From the NCBI RefSeq assembly GCF_021653975.1, contig NZ_JAJKFK010000007.1, positions 186,001 to 250,000 of the forward strand: DNA of 64,000 nt, in the 5' to 3' direction. Source of the DNA: Amycolatopsis sp. GM8 (lineage in GTDB: Bacteria; Actinomycetota; Actinomycetes; Mycobacteriales; Pseudonocardiaceae). The position numbers and the translations under genes are program-made. Of this stretch, positions 49,896 to 57,689 are shown one piece after another; positions within the stretch are counted from its first letter, which is position 1, and the number at the start of each line of letters is the position of its first letter. A model generated the notes under the pieces. That model did no database searches. It was not told the origin of the DNA and saw nothing but the letters and a program-made list of their open reading frames with translations.

Positions 49896-50782
49896 GGCCG
49901 GTAGCTCACGACCGTGCGAGGCGACATGCGGCCTTTCGGCGGCTCGCGCGTGATGGTGCCCGCCGTGGCCGCGGAGGTCAGCACCCGGACGGTGTCGGCG
50001 GGGCGGTAGATCGTCTCCCGCAATGTGTGTTGCTGCAGGTCGGCGACCGTGCACCGGCCCCGCCGGGCGAGTTCGTCCAGCAGCGCCGCGCGCAACGGCA
50101 CCAGCTGCGGGTTGAGCGAGATGTCGACCGGCGTGTGCCTGGCGTCGCGGGGATCCCGGTAGCGGATCCCCGCGAGTTCGTCGGCGGCCCACAGTTCGTT
50201 CTTGAACGTCGCGAGATGCTTGTTGTCCGCGGTGGCGAACAGCAGCAGTTGCGTCTGCCCGTCGTCGTCGGCCAGTTCGACGGCGAGCGCGGCCGTCAGG
50301 CCCGCCTTGCGCAACCGGGTCCGGTAGTCGCTCACCTGGTCGGATCCGGCCGGTGGCAACGTCAGCAGCACCTCGCGTGCCTTGCCCGGGGTCAGCGACG
50401 TGACCAACCGCCACGCGGCCGCTTCGTCGAGCGTGCTGCCGGCGGTCGCGTCGATATGTGCCAGCGCCGGTCCGGTCACCTTCAGGTCTCCGGGGTCCTC
50501 GACCGACCGCAGCGACAACCCCGGCGGCTCGCCCAGTTCACGCAGCACGGCGGCGAGCGGATCGGCGGACTCGCGCAGGACCACGACGTCCAGCTGATGC
50601 CCTTCGAGCCGGTCCGCGAACTCGCCGAACACCCGCAACGCATGCATGGCGAAATCGCCGCGCCCCGCGTCGACGTAGGTGGCGTGGCGATGCGACCGGA
50701 GCACGACCGGGGTCCACGCGTCGAGGTAGCGCACCAGCACCTCGCGCGTGACCACCGCGTGCGGCTCTGCCCGCTCGGCCAT
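49892..50782 (-). CDS. Uncharacterised protein, weakly similar to three-Cys-motif partner (TcmP)
   Basis: The 296-residue protein has an N-terminal part (VRYLDAWTPVVLRSHRHATY, then VDAGRGD) laid out like TcmP proteins (YL-x-W/Y...-YVDxFAGxG), a degraded methyltransferase fold. GPALAHIDATAGSTL takes the place of the DPFG motif, and TQLLLFATADNKHLATFKNELW matches the C-terminal TcmP region. The C-terminal 90 residues look like a winged helix (LVPLRAALLDELARRG, then TVADLQQHTL). The usual radical-SAM partner of TcmP is not adjacent. The assignment is tentative. Start 50782 is preferred to 50815. Confidence 0.5.
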   Translation of the reverse strand: MAERAEPHAVVTREVLVRYLDAWTPVVLRSHRHATYVDAGRGDFAMHALRVFGEFADRLEGHQLDVVVLRESADPLAAVLRELGEPPGLSLRSVEDPGDLKVTGPALAHIDATAGSTLDEAAAWRLVTSLTPGKAREVLLTLPPAGSDQVSDYRTRLRKAGLTAALAVELADDDGQTQLLLFATADNKHLATFKNELWAADELAGIRYRDPRDARHTPVDISLNPQLVPLRAALLDELARRGRCTVADLQQHTLRETIYRPADTVRVLTSAATAGTITREPPKGRMSPRTVVSYRP

Positions 50783-50966
50783 ACCCCGGTTGTACGCCGG
50801 CCGGCGGCTGGGCACCAGTCGCGAACGAATAGACCGCGGCTTCCGGGACCGCTCCCGGCGGAACCGGCCTAGCCTCGAATCGCGGCTGGGCCACCGGTTC
50901 GGCCTTCAGTTGACGATCTAGGTCGGGTAGGTTTTCAGGTATGGGGCCAAGGGATCGGCGCGCCAC

Positions 50967-51668
50967 ATGACCGGACCCGGTGAGGTGAACGAACCGGACG
51001 ATGTCGATCCGCCCCCGCGGGAGTCGCTGCGGGCCCTGATCCGGCGTCGGCGGCGCGGCCTGGGCAGGTTCCGCGGCATCCAGTACTGGCTGCGGATCCG
51101 CGGGTACTACATTCTCGGCGGGTTCATCGCCCTCTTCGTCATCAACGCGGTCGTCATCGGCGGCCGGCAGGCCTACGACGTGAGCGTGCAGATCGATTCG
51201 CCGTGGCAGACCACGACTCCCGCGCTCGCGCTGCCGCTCTCGCTCGCCGGCTGGCTCGTGGTGACGGGGTTCGCGGGCGCCGTGGCCGGTTACGTGGTCA
51301 GCGAAGTGAGCGACAACCGGAACATCAGGCGAATGCGCGGTGTTGCGGGCACGCGGCGGATCGTGCACATTCCCCTGCTCGACCGGCTGCAGTACAGCAG
51401 GCACGGCTTCGAGATCCCGCACTACTTCGCGATCAGGTTCGTGTTGCGCCACAACGGTGACTGGAAGCTCGCCCAGGACCACTGGGAGATGATCGTCGAA
51501 AAGTTCCTGCTCGCCGGGGAATCCGAGCGGGGCAAGGGGCCGCGGCAGGCCATGTGGGAGGCCGTGCTCGAAGCTTCCTATGTGCTGGACGAAATGTCGG
51601 GCAGGTGCCCGGAATGCGGGCACGCGAGCGAGTCGCCCGTGGGGGTCGGTGCCGATGCCGGACAGTGA
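50967..51668 (+). CDS. DUF6313-type two-helix membrane protein
   Basis: The 233-residue protein has an Arg-rich N-terminal cytoplasmic stretch (ALIRRRRRGLGRFRG), two membrane helices (YYILGGFIALFVINAVVIGG at about 47-66, and LSLAGWLVVTGFAGAVAGYV at about 92-111), and a cytoplasmic domain ending in a single CPECGH knuckle. It resembles the DUF6313 family as I recall it; the function is unknown. Its last 14 bp overlap the next gene, so the two are co-translated and probably act together. Confidence 0.65.
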   Translation: MTGPGEVNEPDDVDPPPRESLRALIRRRRRGLGRFRGIQYWLRIRGYYILGGFIALFVINAVVIGGRQAYDVSVQIDSPWQTTTPALALPLSLAGWLVVTGFAGAVAGYVVSEVSDNRNIRRMRGVAGTRRIVHIPLLDRLQYSRHGFEIPHYFAIRFVLRHNGDWKLAQDHWEMIVEKFLLAGESERGKGPRQAMWEAVLEASYVLDEMSGRCPECGHASESPVGVGADAGQ

Positions 51669-53466
51669 CCAGAAAACGGACCTCACCCGGGATCTGTACG
51701 CGGCGGCTTACCCGGAACAGGATCCGTCCTGGATCGATGGGCAGGTGGCGCTCGCCGAGCGGCGGATCACCCGGGCCAAGGAAGCCGAGCCCTCGACGTC
51801 GGCCGGGGCCCGGCAGTTGTCCGCAGCGGTGATCAACCGCGCGGCCCCGGTCCGGCGCCGCGGACCGCGAATCGCCGCCTCGGCTGGGCTCGCCGTGGTC
51901 GCGGTCGTGGCGCTCGTGCTGGGTATCACGGAGCGGCGTTGGGTCGCCGAGGCCGCCATCAGCCCGGTCGGTATCAACGGTCTGCTGATCGCGACGGTGG
52001 TGGCCGGTGTGGCGGCCCTGATCAGCTACGTGCGTTCCCGTCGGCGGCGGATCCTGTCCTGCCGGGTGCGGATCGACGCGCCGTTCGAGGTGGATGTCGG
52101 CGAAACCGTTCGCCTGGAAGGGGAACGGGCCGCCGTCGCCGATCCCGGTGTGGTGGTGGCCCGGATCAAGAACACGGGTGGCGCGCAGATCACGGCGACC
52201 GACTACGTGTCGCCGCTGGCGCTCCATTTCCCGGGCCGGAAAGTAATCTCCTTCGACGCCACCGAATTCGAGGGCGACAAACTGCCGAACGTGTTCCACG
52301 ACTTGCTGGAACAGGACGATTTCGAGCCGATTCAAGGCGATCGGGTGGAACTGCCGTTGATCGGCCTGGAGCGGGGGGACTCGTTCAAGCTGGTGATCGT
52401 GCTCTCCGGCACGAAGGTGGGCAAGAAGCACCAGATCGCCGTCGAAGGCGGGCTCCGCGACGGCCTGATCACCACCCGCGAAGGCCGGGAGCGGATCAGG
52501 CCGGACACCCTTTTCTGGGGCAGCCTGACCGCACTCTGCGCCGGGGCGCTCGCCGTGGTTCTGTTGCTGAACAACGTCGTCCCGTTCACCAAGCTTCCGC
52601 AGGGCGTAATATGCGTACCGGGTTCCCTTGCCGCGGAGGGATCCAGCGCTTTCGGCCGCGCCGCAACGGAACTCGCCGGCTCGTATCACGCGTACTGTCC
52701 TGAGTCGTCCATCAAGATCCGGACGCCGGGGAGCCTCGAAGGCTTGCGGCGGCTGGCCGACACCACCAACCCACGCGGGCAACTCGCGCTGTCCGACGGC
52801 AGGGTCGACGATCCGCAGTTCTCGCAGTTGGTGCCGAGCCGTCTCGCGATCGTCCCGTTCACGTTCGTGGTCAGTGCGAATGTCCCGATCAGCACCCTGT
52901 CCGTGGCCGACGCCCGCCGGATCTTCACCGGCACCGCACGGGTGTGGAGCGATATCACCGGAAATCCGCGTGACACCAAGGAAATCCGCGTGGTAGGCCG
53001 CTCCGCGTCGTCCGGTACCCGGCGGACGCTGGAAAACTACGTACTCGGCACCCCCGGCGCACCGCTCGCACAGGCGACCGCCACCTCGGACTCCTGCCGC
53101 GACCGGCGCCCCGGCACACCCACTACGAAGCCGATCGTCTGTGAGCAAGGCTCGACGGCGGACCTGACCGACCAGGTCGGCTCCCAGGACGACGCGATCG
53201 GCTATGCGGACGTGTCCGATGTGGAGCAATCCACGGGGGTGAAACAGATCAGCCTGGACGGGCGAACCGCGACCCTGGAGGATATCCGCGCGGGCTATCC
53301 ATTCTGGACAGTCGAGTACGTCTATAGTCGAGGCCTCCCCGACGCCGGTTCGCTTGCCGCCGCCTTCAAGACGTACTTGCTCACCCCAGAAGGCAGAAGC
53401 ACAATGGAAGGCTTCCAGTACTACGCCTGCATCGACGATCTACAGGATGTCTGCGCCCGCCGCTAG
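51655..53466 (+). CDS. Three-helix membrane protein with extracellular PstS-like solute-binding domain
   Basis: The 603-residue protein has a cytoplasmic N-terminus (1-70), TM1 (AASAGLAVVAVVALVLGI, about 74-91), TM2 (INGLLIATVVAGVAALISYV, about 104-123), a beta-rich middle domain (124-283), and TM3 (GSLTALCAGALAVVLLLNNV, about 287-306). The C-terminal domain resembles phosphate-binding PstS ([48 protein letters not shown]) and has six cysteines. By alternation the middle domain is inside and the PstS-like domain outside. No ABC transporter genes adjoin. It may be a solute sensor or an envelope-binding protein; this is inference. Confidence 0.7.
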   Translation: MPDSDQKTDLTRDLYAAAYPEQDPSWIDGQVALAERRITRAKEAEPSTSAGARQLSAAVINRAAPVRRRGPRIAASAGLAVVAVVALVLGITERRWVAEAAISPVGINGLLIATVVAGVAALISYVRSRRRRILSCRVRIDAPFEVDVGETVRLEGERAAVADPGVVVARIKNTGGAQITATDYVSPLALHFPGRKVISFDATEFEGDKLPNVFHDLLEQDDFEPIQGDRVELPLIGLERGDSFKLVIVLSGTKVGKKHQIAVEGGLRDGLITTREGRERIRPDTLFWGSLTALCAGALAVVLLLNNVVPFTKLPQGVICVPGSLAAEGSSAFGRAATELAGSYHAYCPESSIKIRTPGSLEGLRRLADTTNPRGQLALSDGRVDDPQFSQLVPSRLAIVPFTFVVSANVPISTLSVADARRIFTGTARVWSDITGNPRDTKEIRVVGRSASSGTRRTLENYVLGTPGAPLAQATATSDSCRDRRPGTPTTKPIVCEQGSTADLTDQVGSQDDAIGYADVSDVEQSTGVKQISLDGRTATLEDIRAGYPFWTVEYVYSRGLPDAGSLAAAFKTYLLTPEGRSTMEGFQYYACIDDLQDVCARR

Positions 53467-53592
53467 CAACAACAAACCGCCGCCCAGCAACAAAACAGCC
53501 CCCACCCCGTCAACACAAAACCGCCGCCCAGCACCGAAAACCAACCCCGCCACCGCCCACCCCCTCCCCCACCCCGATCCCAAGCCGCCCTT

Positions 53593-53650
53593 GCGGGAAG
53601 CGGGTTTTGTCAAGGTACTCTTTCCAGCCTTGACAAAACCCGCTTCCCGC
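53593..53650. repeat. 23-bp perfect inverted repeat (58-bp hairpin)
   Basis: The arm at 53593-53615 (GCGGGAAGCGGG, then TTTTGTCAAGG) is perfectly complementary to 53628-53650, with a 12-nt loop. It lies 127 bp after the PstS-like gene. It may terminate transcription or be a dispersed palindromic repeat. No T-run follows. Confidence 0.7.
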
Positions 53651-53846
53651 GAACACTCAACGATCGGGGCGGGGGAGGGCCTGCGCTGGGGCGAGGGCGC
53701 TCCGCGCCCGGTTCCCACACAGCCCGGCAGGGCACCTGCCGCCGGTTCAAAGACCAAAAGACAAAAGATCAAAAGAATGCCTCGCCGGCGGGCAGGCTCC
53801 AGGATGACTGACCCCAGGGGATCTCACCTTGAGTGGGTGGTCGGGG

Positions 53847-53993
53847 TTGGGTTGTCATCCCGTCGCCTGACAGATGGCTATCACTTTGGTCCAGGCCCGC
53901 AAGCTTTGTGTTCTCGGCTGCCGGTTCCGGCGCAGGTTGCGGACCTGGACCAAAGTGATCGAGACGCCATCAGGCGACGGGATGACAACCCAA
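53847..53993. repeat. 147-bp nested inverted repeat (cruciform-like element)
   Basis: The outer arms 53847-53870 and 53970-53993 are perfect 24-bp complements. The inner arms ATCACTTTGGTCCAGG (53880-53895) and 53944-53959 are perfect 16-bp complements and extend imperfectly (CCGCAA / TTGCGG). Bulges of about 9-10 nt separate the two stems. It has no coding content. It could be a MITE-like or REP-type element, or a strong RNA structure. Confidence 0.7.
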
Positions 53994-54053
53994 AGCCCTT
54001 GGCTTTTCAAGCAAGCCGTGCGCCCGGTCGCACGGCTGCGCGAGGCGCGCTAG

Positions 54054-54074
54054 ATTGACTTATGTTACGTCAAT
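54054..54074. promoter_or_regulatory. ATTGAC-N9-GTCAAT inverted repeat before oxidoreductase
   Basis: A perfect 6-bp inverted repeat with a 9-bp spacer lies 20 bp upstream of the GTG at 54094 and overlaps TTATGT, a possible -10 box. It is a likely operator for an unlinked regulator, since none adjoins. Confidence 0.45.
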
Positions 54075-54093
54075 CATTTGAGGAGCGCAGACA

Positions 54094-54948
54094 GTGCGAA
54101 TTGGTATAGGCCTCCCGAACCAGGTCCGGAACGTCGACCCGACCGTGATCCCGCGGTGGGCCGCGAAGGCCGAGGAGGCCGGCTTCTCCACGCTCGGCAC
54201 CGTTGGACGGCATGCCTTCCCTGGCGTGTCCGACACGGTCGCACTCACGGCAGCGGCCGCCGCGACCAGCAGGATCGGCCTGATGCCCGGTGTCCTGCTC
54301 GCACCGACCTGGCCGGGAGCGGTGCTGGCCAAGGAACTGGCGGGCATCGACGGTATCTCCGGCGGCCGGCTCACGCTCGGCATCGGGGTTGGCAACCGGC
54401 CGGACGACTTCGTGTTGCCGGAGTACGGCCTGCGCGGACGCGGCGCGCGGTTGGACCGTGACCTGGAGACGTTCCGCGACGTGTGGGACGGCAAGGCCGT
54501 CGGGGGTGGTCCGAACCCCGCAGTGCCAGCCGGGACGCGCCAGATCCCGATGCTCTTCGGCGGCTGGGCGCCCGCCGCGCTGGCCCGGATGGTCCGCTGG
54601 GGCAGCGGCTACATCGGCGGTGCGATGCCCGCCGCGATGGTCGCGCCGTCGTACGAAGCGGCCAAGACCGCCTGGACCGAGGCTGGGCGCGAAGGTTCCC
54701 CGCGGTTCGTCGCACTGTCGTACTTCGCACTGGGCGACGTCGAGGCGGCGCGTGCGAATGTCGGCGCCTATTACCTCGCTGGGGGCGACGAGTTGGCCCG
54801 AATGGTGGTCGAGGGTATGTCCATTTCGCCGGAAAAGGTGAAGGCCACCATCGCCGACTACGAAGCGCTCGGCGCCGACGAGATCGTCTTCAACCCGGGC
54901 ACCGGGGACCTGGCCGAGATCGAAAGGCTCGCCGCACTGGTCTTCTGA
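54094..54948 (+). CDS. LLM-class F420-dependent oxidoreductase
   Basis: The 284-residue luciferase-like barrel protein has MRIGIGLPNQVRNVDP at the N-terminus, WAAKAEEAGFSTLGTVGRHAF, the LAPTWPGAVLAKELAGIDGIS helix, and GGRLTLGIGVGNRPDDF, the cofactor-contacting signature of the LLM family. It is probably F420- or flavin-dependent, reducing or oxidising an unknown substrate. AGGAG lies 9 nt before the GTG. It is a single gene, with a promoter inverted repeat and the 147-bp palindrome upstream. Confidence 0.87.
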   Translation: MRIGIGLPNQVRNVDPTVIPRWAAKAEEAGFSTLGTVGRHAFPGVSDTVALTAAAAATSRIGLMPGVLLAPTWPGAVLAKELAGIDGISGGRLTLGIGVGNRPDDFVLPEYGLRGRGARLDRDLETFRDVWDGKAVGGGPNPAVPAGTRQIPMLFGGWAPAALARMVRWGSGYIGGAMPAAMVAPSYEAAKTAWTEAGREGSPRFVALSYFALGDVEAARANVGAYYLAGGDELARMVVEGMSISPEKVKATIADYEALGADEIVFNPGTGDLAEIERLAALVF

Positions 54949-55037
54949 CCAGGCCGGTTACCCGACCCTCGTGTCGAATCCCCGCAAGCCTTTTGCGAAA
55001 CTGTCGTGACGGTTTCGAATGGGGGATACGAGGTGTG

Positions 55038-55640
55038 ATGGCGCAGGTACGCGGGCCGCGCGTCGCGATCGCGGTCGTCGTGGCCATTGCCATCGGATGC
55101 GCGATCACATACAGCCAATTGGCCTATCGAATGCCCGATTTGAACGATCAGACGCTCGCCGCGTCAGGTGAGGAAGGACGGCTGGCGCGGGACGGGCTCG
55201 CGCTCGCCGACTTCGGCGACTCCGACGGCTACGCCTATGTGCGCACCTTCGAACAAGTGGTCGCCATGAAGTTCCTGAGCGACAAGGAGATCGCGGTGTT
55301 CCGGCAGGGGCAGGCCACTGCCTCCCGGGCCACCGTGGCCGACACGCCGCAGGGACGGGTCGTCGCGGCCGTGGTGAAGATGCCCGACCCGCAGATCGCG
55401 CGGGACACCGCGGCCGCGCTCGACCAGCTGCAGCTCGACGCCGGAATGCAGCAGGTACCGGCGCCGCCGTTCGTGCACCGGGCGGAGGTACGCGAGCCGG
55501 ACCCCGACGGCCGGGTGCACTACGCGCACGGCCAGCTGGTGGTGCGGCTCGACCTGGCCGCGGCGCCCGGCGTCGACCTCGGGCCCGCGTTCACCGAGCT
55601 GATCGACCGCCAGCTGAAAGAGCTGCCCGCCGATGGTTGA
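55038..55640 (+). CDS. Uncharacterised single-pass membrane-anchored protein
   Basis: The 200-residue protein has one N-terminal membrane helix (VAIAVVVAIAIGCAITYSQL, about residues 9-28) and a soluble, probably extracellular, remainder with mixed alpha/beta character (YAYVRTFEQVVAMKFLSDKE, then TAAALDQLQLDAGMQQVPAP). I do not recognise the family. The ATG at 55038 follows GAGG by 4 nt. It overlaps the next membrane acyltransferase-like gene by 8 bp and is probably the first member of a three-gene operon, which suggests a role in modifying an exported glycan or lipid. Confidence 0.6.
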   Translation: MAQVRGPRVAIAVVVAIAIGCAITYSQLAYRMPDLNDQTLAASGEEGRLARDGLALADFGDSDGYAYVRTFEQVVAMKFLSDKEIAVFRQGQATASRATVADTPQGRVVAAVVKMPDPQIARDTAAALDQLQLDAGMQQVPAPPFVHRAEVREPDPDGRVHYAHGQLVVRLDLAAAPGVDLGPAFTELIDRQLKELPADG

Positions 55641-56556
55641 GCTGAAAACGCGAGCCGCGCCCGGGGTGCGGGTCGTCGTCGCGATCTCCGTCGTGCTCGT
55701 GCTCTACAGCTACCTCGTCGCGCTGTGGCTCAACCGGCACGGCTACTCCCCCGCCATCCTCGTCGCGATCCGGGACTGGCTCAACAAACCGTCCGGGATC
55801 AGTGACGACTTCGGCGTGCTGGGCGTGTCGCTGCTGCTGATGGTCGCCGGTTTCCGGGTGGCACAAGGGATCCCCGTGCGCCGCACCCTGGCAGCGACAC
55901 TGCCGGTGCTGGTGGTCGCGGCCGTTGTCGGCGCGGTCGTGTGGTTCGCCGGTGGTGAGCCGTATGCCGGGCTCGCCTGGCCGATCGGCGTCGCCGCACT
56001 GGCCGCCGCGCTCGTGCTCGCGACCCACCGCCTGCCACCGGCCGGCGGTCTCGCCGTGCAACTGGTGGTGTTCGGCGACCTCATGCTGCTGGGCGCACAG
56101 GGTTCCGCGCCGCTGCATCAGCTGGGCCTGCTGGCCGGGTTCACGCCGCTGTTCCTGCTCGGCGAAATCCTGTGGTCCGTACGCTCCGGACGCATCTCCG
56201 CCTACGCCGGTGGCGCGCTCGGTGGCGCGGCGTTCGTGATCCTGTTCCTGACCGAGCACCGGTACCCGGAATGGCACGGATTCTGGTATCCAGTGACCGC
56301 GCTGTACGCACTGCTGATCTTCATGCTGGCGCTGCCCAGCGGGCAGGTCGCCGGTGAGACGGCGCTCGTCCGGTGGCTGTCGTCGCGTGCGCTGTGGCTG
56401 ATCGCGGCGGCGTGCGTACTCGGCTGGCCCGTGCTGGGCCTCGCCTACCACGACCTTCCGCTGCCGGTGTCTCTGGCTGTGGCCGTGCTCGTGACCGGCG
56501 CGGCCGCCGAGGCCGGGTACCGGTTCGTCGAGCGCCCGCTGGGCGGTGTGCGGTGA
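55633..56556 (+). CDS. Multi-pass membrane protein, acyltransferase-3-like C-terminus
   Basis: The 307-residue protein has about 9-10 hydrophobic helices. The end GYRFVERPLGGVR matches the C-terminus of acyltransferase-3 (OafA-type) proteins, and FGVLGVSLLLMVAGF resembles their F-x-SGF helix. The N-terminal catalytic HxxD/R region of AT3 (RxxDxxR) is not evident and the protein is shorter than usual, so it may be a partner or a degenerate AT3. It is coupled on both sides: an 8-bp overlap upstream and a GTGA overlap downstream with a full AT3. Confidence 0.6.
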   Translation: MVELKTRAAPGVRVVVAISVVLVLYSYLVALWLNRHGYSPAILVAIRDWLNKPSGISDDFGVLGVSLLLMVAGFRVAQGIPVRRTLAATLPVLVVAAVVGAVVWFAGGEPYAGLAWPIGVAALAAALVLATHRLPPAGGLAVQLVVFGDLMLLGAQGSAPLHQLGLLAGFTPLFLLGEILWSVRSGRISAYAGGALGGAAFVILFLTEHRYPEWHGFWYPVTALYALLIFMLALPSGQVAGETALVRWLSSRALWLIAAACVLGWPVLGLAYHDLPLPVSLAVAVLVTGAAAEAGYRFVERPLGGVR

Positions 56557-57680
56557 GCCGGACGGAACGCCTGCATGGCCTGGACCTGTTGCGGGTACTG
56601 GCTTCCAGCTTCGTGGTGTTCGGGCACATCTCCGCGTACTTCGCCCTGGCCAACCGGCACTGGTGGCTGACCGACTGGGTGGAGGACCAGACCGTCGACG
56701 GCCTGCACCTCAACCCGCACCTCAATTTCCTCAACGTGTGCACGTTCCTGATGATCAGCGGGCTGGTCGTCACCTACGTCACCACCAGGGAAGGACCGGG
56801 CACGTTCCTGTACCGGCGGATCAGCCGGCTGCTGCCGCTGCTGTGGGTGGTCACGCCGGTGGTCTGGCTGATGATCAACCTGGGCCTGCAGGTCTCCACG
56901 ACGCACGATCCGAGCCTGGACTTCGGTGACCTGCTCTCGGGGATGGTGCTGTGGAACTTCTTCCAGACTCCGCCGGTCGCGCTGGTCGAAGTCACCTGGA
57001 CGCTGTGGATCCAGGTCCTCTTCTACTGCTATGTCGCGGTGTCGATCCCCTTGCTGCGCCGAAGACCGTGGCTGCCTCCGACGCTGCTGGCCGCGGTCTG
57101 CTTCCTCACGATCCTGCTGTCCACCTTGTCGCGCGAGTCGACCACCGGCTCGCTGCACAGGTGGGCCCAGGAAGCCGGCCAGTGGGCCGTCTACCTGCCC
57201 GTCCTGGCCATCGGCCAGCTCATCTCCCTGGTGCACACGCGCGCGGTGCACCGGTACACGGCGCTCGCGATCGGCGCGGTGTACGTGCTGCTGTTCATCT
57301 GGGCCGACCGGATCGGCGGCTTCACCTTCCAGGGCAACGCGATGTCGCGGACGCTGCTCGTGGTGACCGCGGTGCTGCTGCTGATGATGCGCGCGAACGG
57401 CCGGATCAGCCGGTCGAAGGTGATCGCCGGCTGGTCGCGCCGGACGTACGCGATCTACCTGGTGCACCTCGCCTGCCTGTACCCGCTGATGAACGTGCTC
57501 GTGCCGCGCGTGGGCCCGGAGATCGCCGTGCTCGCCGGGCTGGTCACGACGGCGGTCGTGGCCGATCTGCTGCACCGGTTCGTCGAGATGCCCGCCGAGC
57601 GGTTCCTGCGGTCGCGCCGCCGCCCGGCGCCCCGGGTGCCCACCGATCACGACGGCGAGCGCACGGTCACCCGCATATAG
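56553..57680 (+). CDS. Acyltransferase-3 family membrane protein (OafA/YrhL-like)
   Basis: The 375-residue membrane protein has about 10 helices and starts with the AT3 signature LHGLDLLRVLASSFVVFGH (Arg and His important for acyl transfer), then FLMISGLVVTYV and FLYRRISRLLPLLW. It ends RFVEMPAERFLR. AT3 proteins move acetyl or other acyl groups onto exported sugars, lipids or antibiotics. GTG 56553 overlaps the previous stop (GTGA). The acceptor is unknown, and the paired half-AT3 and membrane-anchored protein upstream suggest a three-part system. Confidence 0.82.
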   Translation: MSRTERLHGLDLLRVLASSFVVFGHISAYFALANRHWWLTDWVEDQTVDGLHLNPHLNFLNVCTFLMISGLVVTYVTTREGPGTFLYRRISRLLPLLWVVTPVVWLMINLGLQVSTTHDPSLDFGDLLSGMVLWNFFQTPPVALVEVTWTLWIQVLFYCYVAVSIPLLRRRPWLPPTLLAAVCFLTILLSTLSRESTTGSLHRWAQEAGQWAVYLPVLAIGQLISLVHTRAVHRYTALAIGAVYVLLFIWADRIGGFTFQGNAMSRTLLVVTAVLLLMMRANGRISRSKVIAGWSRRTYAIYLVHLACLYPLMNVLVPRVGPEIAVLAGLVTTAVVADLLHRFVEMPAERFLRSRRRPAPRVPTDHDGERTVTRI

Positions 57681-57689
57681 TCGCTTCTC

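Larger units (their letters stand above)
53467..54053. other. Gene-free stretch rich in repeats
   Basis: Reading frames here lack codon bias and homology. The first 110 bp are a C/A-rich strand with a partly repeated AAACCGCCGCCCAGCA unit near 53475 and 53519. Then come two large inverted repeats (53593-53650 and 53847-53993), separated by 200 bp with an A-rich run near 53750-53776. Confidence 0.6.

Noticed and set aside
51433..53229. A 598-codon minus-strand open frame opposite the PstS-like gene
   Set aside because: The plus-strand product has transmembrane helices and solute-binding motifs; the minus product is His/Arg/Gln-rich without motifs.
53354..54058. A 234-codon plus-strand frame over the repeat-rich gap
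   Set aside because: It overlaps the end of the PstS-like gene in another frame and runs through both palindromes. Its codon use is unlike the neighbours.
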